Shown one piece after another: positions 8,885 through 18,113 of a stretch of 36,551 bases of DNA (positions are counted from its first letter, which is position 1; the number at the start of each line of letters is the position of its first letter). The position numbers and the translations under genes are program-made. The notes under the pieces were generated by a model that searched no databases, had not been told where the DNA came from, and was given only the letters and a program-made list of their open reading frames with translations. Origin of the DNA: Firmicutes bacterium AM55-24TS (lineage in GTDB: Bacteria; Bacillota; Clostridia; UBA1381); contig QTVU01000030.1 in the NCBI GenBank assembly GCA_003460745.1, positions 1 through 36,551 on the forward strand, given 5' to 3'.

Positions 8885-9721
8885 ATGGTTAAGAGAATTA
8901 TAACGTCGGTGGTGGCATTGGCGGTATTTGTTGGTATACTGTTTTTACCGCCGATATACTTTACAGTTGCACTTGCGGCGGTTATATTGTTTATGCTATA
9001 TGAGTGTTACAGTGCAACAAAAGCCGATGTCGGAATGAAAACTATCGGATTTATTTCCGCTGTCATATTGATGTCATCAATTTATTTTTGCAAAGCAATA
9101 GAGTGGGATACTTTTGCATGGGAAACTGCGTCAATAGGTATAATTTTTATCATAGCACTGCATATGATTACAGTAGTGGCAAAGCACGGTAAAAGAAATT
9201 ATAAGGATATACTTTCAAACGGTTTCTTAACTATATATATTGTACTTTCGATGAGTTGCGTGTGGCTTGCAAAAGAAACGTTTGATACTGCTACCATGCT
9301 TTTAACATTTATATGTGCGTGGTCGTGTGATACGTTTGCATATTTTACAGGCAGATTTTTAGGCAAACACAAACTGATACCTCACGTCAGCCCGAATAAA
9401 ACGGTTGAAGGCTCTGTCGGCGGTGTTGTCGGTGCAATGGTTATATGTATTGTATATCTATTGATTGTGAAAAATGTATTTGATACAAATATGTTGCAGT
9501 GGAGCAATGTAGTTGTTGAGGGTGCGGTTTACGGTCTTGTAGGCGGTGCATTGTCACAGCTCGGCGATTTGATTGCTTCGGCTATCAAACGCGATACAGG
9601 AATAAAAGATTTCGGTTGGATATTCCCGGGACACGGCGGATTTATGGACAGATTTGACAGCGTTATGTTTATAGCACCTATTATGTATATATTGCCGATG
9701 GTGATTTTTGGAATTATGTAG
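8885..9721 (+). CDS. cdsA: Phosphatidate cytidylyltransferase
   Basis: Makes CDP-diacylglycerol from phosphatidic acid and CTP, the branch point of phospholipid synthesis. The 278-residue protein is almost entirely hydrophobic, with several membrane segments starting at the N-terminus, and carries the CDP-diglyceride synthase signature near the end: SAIKRDTGIKDFGWIFPGHGG followed by MDRFDS. It begins two bases after the uppS stop, within the pyrH-ispG cluster. Confidence 0.96.
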   Translation: MVKRIITSVVALAVFVGILFLPPIYFTVALAAVILFMLYECYSATKADVGMKTIGFISAVILMSSIYFCKAIEWDTFAWETASIGIIFIIALHMITVVAKHGKRNYKDILSNGFLTIYIVLSMSCVWLAKETFDTATMLLTFICAWSCDTFAYFTGRFLGKHKLIPHVSPNKTVEGSVGGVVGAMVICIVYLLIVKNVFDTNMLQWSNVVVEGAVYGLVGGALSQLGDLIASAIKRDTGIKDFGWIFPGHGGFMDRFDSVMFIAPIMYILPMVIFGIM

Positions 9722-9751
9722 GGAATGTCAAATTAATTGGAGAAAAGACAA

Positions 9752-10915
9752 ATGGAATTTGAAAAGAAAATAGCGGTATTGGGCTCAACAGGCTCAATCG
9801 GTACACAGACTCTTGAAATTGCCCGCGAATACAAGGGTATAAAAATAGAGGCAATGTCTGCACATTCAAATATTGATTTGATTGAAAAACAGGCGAGAGA
9901 GTTTAAACCGAAAATGGTGTGCCTTACCGATGAAGAAAAGGCTAAGGATTTGAAAATCAAGCTTGCCGATACCGATATAAAAGTAGTACAAGGAAAAGAA
10001 GGTCTTATAGAAACGGCAACGGCTGACGGTGCTGATACGGTTGTAACCGCGGTTGTCGGTATTTCGGGACTTGAGCCTACAATAGAGGCAATAAAGGCAA
10101 AGAAAAATATTGCTCTTGCGAATAAGGAAACGCTTGTAACAGGCGGTCATATCGTTATGGATTTGGCAAAGGAAAACGGAGTTGAAATACTTCCGGTAGA
10201 CAGTGAACACAGTGCGATATTTCAGTCACTTCAAGGCTGTAAGGACAGACGCGAAGTAAAGAGAATACTTTTAACCGCATCGGGCGGTCCGTTCTTTGGG
10301 AAAAAACGCGAAGAACTGGTTGACATAAAACCTGAGGACGCATTAAAACACCCTAATTGGAATATGGGTGCAAAGGTTACGATAGATTCATCAACGCTTG
10401 TCAATAAAGGTCTTGAAGTTATGGAGGCAAAGTGGCTTTTCGGAACGGATAACATAAAAGTTTTGGTACACAGACAAAGCGTTGTACATTCAATGGTTGA
10501 GTTCGTGGATAACGGAGTAATCGCACAGCTCGGTGCACCTGATATGCGACTTCCTATACAGTACGCATTGACGTATCCGAACAGACTTCCGATGAAGAAT
10601 AACGAACTTGACTTTACAAAGTATCCGTCACTTACATTTGACGAACCGGACACAGATACGTTTTATGCGTTGAAATTGGCATATGACGCACTTAAAGACG
10701 GCGGTATAAAACCGACTGTATTTAACAGTGCTGATGAAGCGGCGGTTGAGTTGTTTATGCAAGGTAAAATATCTTATCTCGGTATATCCGACGCTATCGC
10801 AAAGGCGATGAGTGAGATTAAAAATATTGAAAATCCGACAATTTCGGATATTTGGGAAACAGATAAGTTAGCCCGTGAGATTGTATATAGATTGGAAAAG
10901 GAGAGCTTAATTTGA
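9752..10915 (+). CDS. dxr: 1-deoxy-D-xylulose 5-phosphate reductoisomerase
   Basis: Converts DXP to 2-C-methyl-D-erythritol 4-phosphate with NADPH, the committed step of the MEP isoprenoid pathway. The sequence shows the NADPH-binding GSTGSIGTQTL, ALANKETLV, the metal site PVDSEHSAIFQ, the SSTLVNKGLEVMEA block and the MRLPIQYAL region. The preferred start is the ATG at 9752 (387 residues) with GGAGAA upstream; a TTG at 9737 lies ahead of that site. The stop overlaps the TTG start of rseP by two bases. Together with ispG it shows that this organism makes isoprenoids by the MEP route. Confidence 0.97.
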   Translation: MEFEKKIAVLGSTGSIGTQTLEIAREYKGIKIEAMSAHSNIDLIEKQAREFKPKMVCLTDEEKAKDLKIKLADTDIKVVQGKEGLIETATADGADTVVTAVVGISGLEPTIEAIKAKKNIALANKETLVTGGHIVMDLAKENGVEILPVDSEHSAIFQSLQGCKDRREVKRILLTASGGPFFGKKREELVDIKPEDALKHPNWNMGAKVTIDSSTLVNKGLEVMEAKWLFGTDNIKVLVHRQSVVHSMVEFVDNGVIAQLGAPDMRLPIQYALTYPNRLPMKNNELDFTKYPSLTFDEPDTDTFYALKLAYDALKDGGIKPTVFNSADEAAVELFMQGKISYLGISDAIAKAMSEIKNIENPTISDIWETDKLAREIVYRLEKESLI

Positions 10916-12065
10916 TAACTGCGATTGTATCTGTTGTAATGTTCCTTGTAATGGTTTCACTGCACGAATTCGGTCACTTTATAGTTGCAAAAATGCTGAA
11001 CTTTAAAGTCGATGAATTTTCTGTCGGAATGGGACCTGCAATATTCAAGAAAAAGAAAGGCGAAACACAATACTCAATAAGAATTTTGCCGCTTGGCGGT
11101 TATTGTAAATTTGAGGGCGAAGATGAAGCGACAATACCGATCCGCGAGCTTTTTCAAATCAAAAAGCATGGAAAAGATTGCTTGTGCTTTTGGCAGGCGG
11201 TGTTTTTAATATCATTTTGGGTTTTGTACTGTTTCTTGTTATCGTTCCGTCAACGTCGCCTGCACGAACAAATGTTATTGATACGGTTGTTCCGCACAGC
11301 TATATAGAACAAGTCGGAGTACAGCCGAATGATAAGATTATAAAGATTAACGGAAAGAAAATTAATTTCTATAATGATATTTCGCTTTATACTCAAAATT
11401 TCAAAAAAGACGAACAGGCAACCGTAACGGTTTCAAGAAAAGGTGAAAAAATCGACTATTCATTTATGCCGACGGAGCAAATTGTCAAAACAACTTACGG
11501 AGAAAACGGCGTACAAGTTGACAGTACAATAAACGGATACACAACAGGTCAGTTTGTGGAATATTCCGATAAAATGCCTAAGGACGATTCGATTGTAGGT
11601 CAGTCGGAAACAAGCACAAGATATATAATAGGCTTTACACCTAAAACAAAGGATATAACGATATTTAATGTTTGGGGAGAGGCTTTAAATGAAACCGAAT
11701 TTGTGGTTAAGCTTGTGTATCAGTCATTCTGGCAGATGATAACAGGTAAGGTCGGAGTAGACCAAATGTCAGGACCTGTCGGAATTGTAAGCGAAGTGAA
11801 CAACGCGGTTAATTCGGGCAGTTACAGTTGGCTTTATGTGCTTAACTTGGTTGCACTTTTGACAATAAATCTCGGAATATTCAATCTTCTTCCGATACCT
11901 GCACTTGACGGCGGAAGAATATTGTTTGTACTGATTGAAATGATACGCAGAAAGGCTATTCCGCCTGAAAAAGAGGGGATAGTTCATGCAGTCGGAATGT
12001 TATTGTTATTGGCATTCATTGTGTTCGTATCATTCCACGATATAATGCGTTTATTCAATAAGTGA
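10912..12065 (+). CDS. rseP: Site-2 (RseP/RasP-type) zinc protease, frameshifted in this sequence
   Basis: Membrane metalloprotease of family M50 that cuts anti-sigma factors, signal peptides or other membrane proteins inside the bilayer. The zinc motif HEFGH lies in the first membrane segment, a PDZ domain follows (YIEQVGVQPNDKIIKING), and the second metal motif NLLPIPALDGGR lies near the C-terminus. The frame breaks near 11133: ACAATACCG reads ATIPIRE and ends at 11307, whereas ACA AAT ACC GAT gives ATNTDPRAFSNQKAWKRLLV, the expected continuation. One restored A gives 384 residues, normal for the family. The start is TTG at 10912, overlapping the dxr stop, with AAAGGAGAG upstream. Confidence 0.93.
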
Positions 12066-12076
12066 GGTTAATATTT

Positions 12077-13123
12077 ATGAGAAAACAAAAAAGAATTGTA
12101 AATATAGGCGGTGTGAAAATCGGCGGTGACAATCCCGTTGCAATTCAGTCTATGTGTAATACCGACACAAGAGATGTCAAAGCAACGGTAAATCAGATAC
12201 ATGAACTTGAAAATGCAGGCTGCGAGATAATTCGTGTTGCCGTGCCTGATATGGTTGCGGCTAAAGCCGTAGCGGATATTAAAAAGCAAATTCATATACC
12301 GCTTGTTGTCGATATACATTTTGATTATCGTCTTGCGTTGGAATGTATGAAAAACGGTGCGGATAAAGTCAGAATTAATCCCGGAAATATCGGTGACCGC
12401 GACAGAGTAAAGCAAGTTGTCGAAATGGCAAAGGAAAGAGAAATCCCTATCAGAATCGGCGTCAACGGCGGTTCGCTTGAAAGAGAATTACTTCAAAAAT
12501 ACGGTGGTGTAACTGCCGATGCACTTGTGGAAAGTGCTATGGGACACGTTGCAATTCTTGACGAACTTAATTTTAATAATGTGGTTGTGTCAATTAAGAT
12601 TTCAGATGTTCCGAAAATGCTTTGCGCATACAGAAAATTCAATGAAATATCGGATATTCCGTTGCATATCGGTGTAACCGAATCCGGTACGTTAAAAGGC
12701 GGAACGGTTAAATCGGCTGTCGGAATTGGTGCACTTTTGGCAGAAGGAATAGGCGATACTATGCGTGTTTCGCTTACGGCAAACCCTGTTGAAGAAATTT
12801 ATGCGGCGTATGATATTCAAAAGGTTTTGGGTATGAGAAAAACAGGTGCGGAGATAGTTTCGTGTCCGACTTGCGGAAGAACTCAACTTGATCTTATTTC
12901 AATTGCAAACGAAGTTGAAAAACGTGCCGCAAATATTGATAAGCCTATTAAAATCGCCGTTATGGGTTGTGCGGTAAACGGCCCCGGTGAAGCAAGAGAG
13001 GCTGATATAGGAATTGCAGGCGGAAAAGCTGAGGGACTTATTTTCAAAAAAGGCGAGATTATAAAGAAAGTACCTCAAGACAGCCTTGTCGATGAACTTA
13101 TGAAAGAAATAGAAACATTATAA
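12077..13123 (+). CDS. ispG: 4-hydroxy-3-methylbut-2-enyl diphosphate synthase
   Basis: IspG is the iron-sulfur enzyme that reductively opens MEcPP to HMBPP late in the MEP pathway. The 348-residue product begins RKQKRIVNIGGVKIGGDNPV, contains VDIHFDYRLAL and RINPGNIG, and ends with the three cluster cysteines in SCPTCGRTQLD and MGCAVNGPGEA. It is the short bacterial form without the extra plant domain. The ATG at 12077 is used, with GAGG nine bases upstream; the rseP stop overlaps this ribosome binding site, so the two are coupled. Confidence 0.97.
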   Translation: MRKQKRIVNIGGVKIGGDNPVAIQSMCNTDTRDVKATVNQIHELENAGCEIIRVAVPDMVAAKAVADIKKQIHIPLVVDIHFDYRLALECMKNGADKVRINPGNIGDRDRVKQVVEMAKEREIPIRIGVNGGSLERELLQKYGGVTADALVESAMGHVAILDELNFNNVVVSIKISDVPKMLCAYRKFNEISDIPLHIGVTESGTLKGGTVKSAVGIGALLAEGIGDTMRVSLTANPVEEIYAAYDIQKVLGMRKTGAEIVSCPTCGRTQLDLISIANEVEKRAANIDKPIKIAVMGCAVNGPGEAREADIGIAGGKAEGLIFKKGEIIKKVPQDSLVDELMKEIETL

Positions 13124-13143
13124 TACGAGAGGATTGGGATATA

Positions 13144-13578
13144 TTGAAGAAGTATCTTGTTATAAACGGCGTAAACTTAAATATGCTTGGTATCAGAGAA
13201 CCGGGAATATACGGAAACAGCACTCTTGACGATTTGGAAAACAACATCAGAAAAAAAGCAGATGAACTTGGTGTTGAGGTTGATTTCTTTCAAAGCAATT
13301 TTGAGGGCGAAATCGTTGAAAAAATACACAGTGCAATGGGGAATTACAACGGCATTATAATAAATCCGGGGGCATTTACTCATTATTCGTATGCTATCAG
13401 AGATGCGTTCGGTTCGGTTAAAATGGATGTAATCGAAGTACATATTTCAAATATCCATAAACGTGAAGAGTTCAGACATACATCTGTTATCGTACCTGAA
13501 TGTATAGGACAGATTTGCGGTTTGGGATTTAAGGGGTATGAACTTGCATTGGAGGCATTGGTATGCAGAGCAGAATAG
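13144..13578 (+). CDS. aroQ: Type II 3-dehydroquinate dehydratase
   Basis: Dehydrates 3-dehydroquinate to 3-dehydroshikimate in the shikimate pathway. The 144-residue protein shows all family blocks: VINGVNLNMLGIREPGIYG with the catalytic Arg/Tyr, FFQSNFEGEIVEKIH, IINPGAFTHYSYAIRDA and EVHISNIHKREEFRHTS. It starts with TTG at 13144 behind GAGAGG. The last 16 bases overlap the start of the following peptidase gene, indicating coupled translation. Confidence 0.97.
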   Translation: MKKYLVINGVNLNMLGIREPGIYGNSTLDDLENNIRKKADELGVEVDFFQSNFEGEIVEKIHSAMGNYNGIIINPGAFTHYSYAIRDAFGSVKMDVIEVHISNIHKREEFRHTSVIVPECIGQICGLGFKGYELALEALVCRAE

Positions 13579-14616
13579 ATAAACTGTGCGAAAAAATGCA
13601 CGATAATGAGGCGGTTTTTATATCAAGCTATCCGAATATATTTTATTACAGCGGTTTCACGTCAGAGGATGCATATTTGCTTATTTCGCACAGCGGCAAG
13701 TATATTATCACAGATTCGCGATACACAATACAGGCGCGTGAGCAAGCAAAAGGCTTTGAAGTGATTGATATTGCAAACGGTTTTGAAAAAATATTTTCAA
13801 GAATAGACGAAAAATATATAGGTTTTGAAGAATCATATATGAGCGTCGGAGAAAATAAGCGAATAAGAGCAAAACTAAAAGATGGACAAGATTTTGTTGA
13901 AATGCAAAATCTTATAAACAAACCGCGAGAAATAAAAGATGAATGCGAAATTAAAAAAAATTGCAGAGGCCGAAAAAATTGGCGATATGGCATTTGAATA
14001 TGTTTTAGGCAGAATTAAAGAGGGAGTAACCGAAAGAGAAATAGCATTTGATTTGGAGTTCTTTATGAAAAAACAAGGTGCGACTGCATTGTCGTTTGAC
14101 ACTATTTCCGCATCGGGTATTCGTTCGGCAATGCCGCACGGCATAGCTACCGATAAAAAAATCGAAAACGGAGATTTTCTTACTTTGGATTTCGGCTGTG
14201 TTTTCGAGGGTTACTGTTCGGATATGACAAGAACAGTAGTTGTCGGCAAAGCGAATGATAAACAAAAAGAAATTTACAATACAGTTTTAAAAGCGCAAAC
14301 CACTGCAATAGACGCAATTAAAGCAGGTATGAAGTGCAGTGAAGTTGACGGAGTGGCACGAAAGATTATAACCGACGCAGGTTACGGTGAGAACTTCGGT
14401 CACAGTCTTGGACACAGTGTCGGTATTGAAATTCACGAAAATCCGTCATTTTCACCGAAAAACAATGCTGTTGTGCAAAACGGTAACGTAATTACGGTTG
14501 AACCGGGAATTTATATGGACGGTTTCGGCGGTGTAAGAATTGAAGATTTAATCGTTGTACAAAACGGTAAAGCGGTAAATCTGACATCATCACCGAAAGA
14601 ACTTATTGAAATTTAA
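13563..14616 (+). CDS. M24 family Xaa-Pro peptidase, frameshifted in this sequence
   Basis: Creatinase-fold metallopeptidase that removes N-terminal residues in front of proline. The N-terminal domain (13563 to about 13950) includes YSGFTSEDAYLLIS. After the break, the catalytic domain shows SAMPHGIATD, DFGCVFEGYCSDMTRT with metal aspartates, FGHSLGHSVGIEIHE, and VEPGIYMDGFGGVRIED. The frame breaks in a run of eight A (13953-13960): as written it reads IKKNCRG and stops at 13997; with seven A it reads IKKIAEAEKIGDMAFEY and continues to 14616, about 350 residues. It overlaps the end of aroQ, a pairing common in Firmicutes. Confidence 0.92.
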
Positions 14617-14623
14617 TACAGCT

Positions 14624-14663
14624 CAAAAATCACATCAATTTTGATGTGATTTTTGATTTTTTT
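14624..14663. terminator. Bidirectional terminator
   Basis: A perfect 15-base palindrome (14624-14638 with 14641-14655) with A-rich and T-rich ends, plus a further T run. It separates the convergent peptidase and spoIVB genes. Confidence 0.85.
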
Positions 14664-15645
14664 AATCTATGGTGTTAGTCATGTCAATCATATTTTCAGC
14701 AAGAGTGCCGTATCCTTTTGTGGGATTGTTTACAAATACATGAGTTACCGCACCTATAAGCATACCGTTTTGTATAATCGGCGAGCCGCTCATACCCTGA
14801 ACAATTCCGCCTGTGCAGTCAATTAAACGAGGATCGGTAATTTCAATAATCAATCCTTTGTCGGAATCGTTTGTGATTTTGTTTATTTTTATCGAGTATT
14901 TTTCCGTTTTTTGCCCTATAACGTCTGAAAGTATATATGCGTCACTTTCGCATATCTGTTCCTTTGCGGCAACGGGGATGGCATTATCAGAGGAAAATTC
15001 ATCGCAAGACATATTTCCGTAAATACCTATTTGTGAATTTATACTGATATTACCTATTGTATTACCGTCAAACGCACCGTTAATTTCTCCGGGATGACCT
15101 TTTGAACTTTTTGATACAGATAAAATATCGCAATTAAGAATATTTCCTGATTTAACGGATAAAATATTACCTGTATCAATATCGTTTATTCCGTGACCGA
15201 GTGCGGCAAAGCTGTTGTTTTGAGGATTGTAATAAGTCACAGTACCGATTCCGGCGGTACTGTCACGCACCCAAAGACCTAAACGGTATATATTGTCTTC
15301 CGATAAAACGGGAACGGCATTAATCAAAATATCTTGATTATCCCGCTTTATTGAAAGTGCCACACCGCTTGGATTTTCATTTACGGTCTTTGAAAATTCT
15401 TCTGTACTGTTGATGAGTTGATTATTTATTTTTTCTATTCTGTCATTTATCTTTATACCGTATTTTTTTGAAACATTTTCACCGTTTACTTCCGATGTTC
15501 CGACAACGAGCAAACCGTCGGTATATATCTTTACGCCTACCGCTTTACCGATAGGAACGACTTTGATTTCATCGGCATAAACGCTTGTGAAAATACACAA
15601 ATTTAAAAGAAGAAAAACTACTATTTTACAGGAAACTTTTTTCAA
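14662..15645 (-). CDS. spoIVB: SpoIVB-type S55 sporulation peptidase
   Basis: SpoIVB is secreted from the forespore and cleaves SpoIVFA, releasing the SpoIVFB protease that activates sigma K. The 327-residue product has an N-terminal membrane/signal segment (about 7-24), a PDZ-like part (about 35-110) and an S55 peptidase domain with the catalytic histidine in FAALGHGI (about 151) and serine in QGMSGSP (about 286-288). GIGTVTYYNP and THVFVNNPTKGYG are also typical. I chose the TTG at 15645 because AAGGCGGTG sits just upstream; a GTG at 15690 in frame lies before that site. It supports an endospore former. No sigma-G promoter could be assigned confidently. Confidence 0.93.
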   Translation of the reverse strand: MKKVSCKIVVFLLLNLCIFTSVYADEIKVVPIGKAVGVKIYTDGLLVVGTSEVNGENVSKKYGIKINDRIEKINNQLINSTEEFSKTVNENPSGVALSIKRDNQDILINAVPVLSEDNIYRLGLWVRDSTAGIGTVTYYNPQNNSFAALGHGINDIDTGNILSVKSGNILNCDILSVSKSSKGHPGEINGAFDGNTIGNISINSQIGIYGNMSCDEFSSDNAIPVAAKEQICESDAYILSDVIGQKTEKYSIKINKITNDSDKGLIIEITDPRLIDCTGGIVQGMSGSPIIQNGMLIGAVTHVFVNNPTKGYGTLAENMIDMTNTID

Positions 15646-15731
15646 ATTATTCACCGCCTTTCTACACTTAAATTTGCCGAAATTCGACACGTTTATACTG
15701 AAAAACTTATTGAAGAAATGGTTTTAAAAGT

Positions 15732-15760
15732 TTGTGTTTTTTCTGAATATGTGGTATAAT
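15732..15760 (+). promoter_or_regulatory. Promoter of pcrA
   Basis: TTGTGT (15732-15737), a 17-base spacer and TATAAT (15755-15760) with an extended TGG. The -35 is poor but the extended -10 is good. It gives a 5' leader of about 125 bases. Confidence 0.65.
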
Positions 15761-15767
15761 AACCTCA

Positions 15768-15859
15768 CGAAACATACAAAAAATCAAAGATTTTTATGTT
15801 TCGGAGAACATTGTATCATAATACTGCGGCGACATTCAGCCGCCTTCGTTGTTATGATA
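15768..15859 (+). promoter_or_regulatory. Structured 5' leader of pcrA (two tandem hairpins)
   Basis: Hairpin 1 (15768-15803) pairs CGAAACATA with TATGTTTCG, plus an inner AAAATC/GATTTT stem. Hairpin 2 (15814-15859) has an outer stem TATCATAA/TTATGATA and an inner stem GCGGC (15826-15830)/GCCGC (15839-15843). Neither is followed by a T run, so simple termination is unlikely. I do not recognise a known riboswitch or protein-binding leader. The structures could affect mRNA stability or be a DNA-level palindrome. Confidence 0.5.
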
Positions 15860-15893
15860 TAATAAAATGAAAACGATTTTAGGAGAACATTTG

Positions 15894-18113
15894 ATGAATA
15901 ATATGTTAGATAAACTTAACGAAAGGCAAAAAGAGGCTGTATTGGCAACGGAAGGTCCTGTTCTTGTGCTTGCAGGTGCGGGAAGCGGAAAAACAACGGT
16001 GCTTGTAAACAGAATTGCATATATGATTTCCGAAAAACATATACGTCCTTGGAATATTTTAGCGATAACTTTTACAAACAAAGCCGCAAGAGAAATGAAA
16101 GACCGTATTGAAAGACTTTTGGGTGATACCGCAAAAGATATGTGGATTGGTACATTTCACTCGGTTTGCGTCAGAATTTTGCGTAGTTGCATTGATTTGC
16201 TTGGTTACAGCCGTGATTTTGTAATTTACGATACAGCAGATACAAAGACAGTTATGAAAGAATGTCTAAGAGAACTTGACATTGACGAAAAAAGTTTTCC
16301 TGTCAGAAACGTATTGTCTATAATAAGTAACGCAAAAAATGACTTGATGGATGCGGCAACTTTTGAAAATGTTTACAAAAGCGATTATCGTATGAGCATA
16401 ATCGCAAAAATATATTACAGATACCAGACAAAACTGAGAAAAAACAATGCAGTCGATTTTGACGATATTATTTTGAATACAGTTAAGATTTTAAGTGAAA
16501 ATCCAGATGTATTGTCAAAATATCAAGATAAGTTCCGGTACATACTTGTTGATGAGTATCAAGATACGAACAATTCGCAGTATCTTCTTATAAATCTTCT
16601 TGCACAGGCAAACAGAAATCTTTGCGTTGTCGGTGATGACGACCAAAGTATTTATAAATTCAGAGGTGCAAATATCGGAAATATTCTTAATTTTGAAGAT
16701 GATTACTCTGATGTACAAAAGATAACGCTTGACCAAAATTACCGTTCAACGCAAAATATCCTTGACGCCGCAAACAGCGTTATATCTAACAATAAGGGTA
16801 GAATGGGTAAATCGTTGTGGACGTCAAACGGCAACGGAAACAAAGTTTATGTATACACAGGTACAAACGAATATGACGAGGCAAGATATATTGCACGTCA
16901 GATAAAGAAGCATTTCGATGAACAAGGTTCATTTTCGGATTGTGCGATATTGTACAGAACAAATGCACAGTCGCGTGTAATAGAAGAAATGCTTATGCGT
17001 GAGTCTGTTCCGTACAAAGTACTTTCGGGACTTCGATTCTATGACCGTAAGGAAATTAAGGATATAATCGCATATTTGAGAGTTGTATATAATCCGAATG
17101 ATGACGTAAGTTTGGCAAGAATTATCAATGAGCCGAAAAGAAAAATCGGTAACGCAACGCTTGAAAAAGCGAGAAATATTGCACGTGAAAAGGAAACAAG
17201 TCTTTATGATGTTATTTCTCACGCGGACGATTACCCTGAATTTAAAACGGCTATAAAAAAATTACTTAGTTTTTCGGAAATAATACAATCACTTATCAAA
17301 CTTAAAGATACCGTTACGATTGAAGATCTTACGGGAAGAATATTGAATGATACAGGATATATGCCGGCACTTGTAATGGAAGATACAACGGAAAGTAAGA
17401 CAAGAATAGAAAACTTGGGCGAATTTATTTCTGTTATTACCGAGTTTGAGAAGAATGAAGAAACGGGGAATACACTGGGTGAATTTTTGGAAAATATAAG
17501 TCTTGTTTCGGATATAGACGGATATGACGAAAATGAGGACAGTGCGGTACTTATGACTATTCACAGTGCAAAAGGTCTTGAATTCCCGATTGTATTCTTG
17601 AGCGGTCTTGAAGAAGGATTGTTCCCGGGAATGCGCTCAATGGAATCGGACGATGATATAGAAGAAGAAAGACGTCTTTGCTATGTTGCGATAACGAGGG
17701 CGAAAGAACAGCTTTATATCACCAAAACGATAAGCAGAACTATTCACGGTAAAACAATGCCGACAACCGCGTCAAGATTTTTCAAGGAAATACCTGTTGA
17801 ATATCTTGAGGACAAGACAACGCTGCAACCGAAAGTTGCAAAGGTAATGCAAGACTTAGGAGTGCGTAATGCGGCTGCACCGAAAAAAGAAGTTTATATG
17901 ACAAAAGGGTTTGGCAGCAGTGTAAAATCAAGTGGTTCAACCGACTATTCTAAATTCAAAGCCGGTGATGCCGTTGAACACAGAACATTCGGACGCGGAG
18001 AAATTCTGAAAGCCACTCCTTGCGGAAATGACTGTATTCTTGAAATTCAATTTGAAAGTATCGGATTTAAACGTCTTATGGCGGCCTTTGCAAAGGTGAA
18101 AAAGATTAATTAA
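15894..18113 (+). CDS. pcrA: ATP-dependent DNA helicase PcrA/UvrD
   Basis: Superfamily 1A 3'-5' helicase that unwinds DNA in repair and removes obstacles during replication and transcription. The 739-residue product has the Q motif LNERQKEAV, Walker A AGAGSGKT (27-34), ITFTNKAAREMK, GTFHSVCVRILR, Walker B VDEYQDTN, GDDDQSIYKFRGA, QNYRST and the late motifs TIHSAKGLEF and YVAITRAKEQLYI. The C-terminal 60 residues match the small PcrA tail domain that contacts RNA polymerase. The ATG at 15894 is used, with AGGAGAA upstream; an ATG at 15867 lies ahead of that site. The gene is intact, unlike several neighbours, and overlaps the convergent lysR gene by eight bases. Confidence 0.96.
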   Translation: MNNMLDKLNERQKEAVLATEGPVLVLAGAGSGKTTVLVNRIAYMISEKHIRPWNILAITFTNKAAREMKDRIERLLGDTAKDMWIGTFHSVCVRILRSCIDLLGYSRDFVIYDTADTKTVMKECLRELDIDEKSFPVRNVLSIISNAKNDLMDAATFENVYKSDYRMSIIAKIYYRYQTKLRKNNAVDFDDIILNTVKILSENPDVLSKYQDKFRYILVDEYQDTNNSQYLLINLLAQANRNLCVVGDDDQSIYKFRGANIGNILNFEDDYSDVQKITLDQNYRSTQNILDAANSVISNNKGRMGKSLWTSNGNGNKVYVYTGTNEYDEARYIARQIKKHFDEQGSFSDCAILYRTNAQSRVIEEMLMRESVPYKVLSGLRFYDRKEIKDIIAYLRVVYNPNDDVSLARIINEPKRKIGNATLEKARNIAREKETSLYDVISHADDYPEFKTAIKKLLSFSEIIQSLIKLKDTVTIEDLTGRILNDTGYMPALVMEDTTESKTRIENLGEFISVITEFEKNEETGNTLGEFLENISLVSDIDGYDENEDSAVLMTIHSAKGLEFPIVFLSGLEEGLFPGMRSMESDDDIEEERRLCYVAITRAKEQLYITKTISRTIHGKTMPTTASRFFKEIPVEYLEDKTTLQPKVAKVMQDLGVRNAAAPKKEVYMTKGFGSSVKSSGSTDYSKFKAGDAVEHRTFGRGEILKATPCGNDCILEIQFESIGFKRLMAAFAKVKKIN

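Noticed and set aside
10231..10653. Long antisense open frames inside dxr and other core genes
   Set aside because: They are shadows of strongly coding + strand genes, serine/leucine-rich with no ribosome binding sites.
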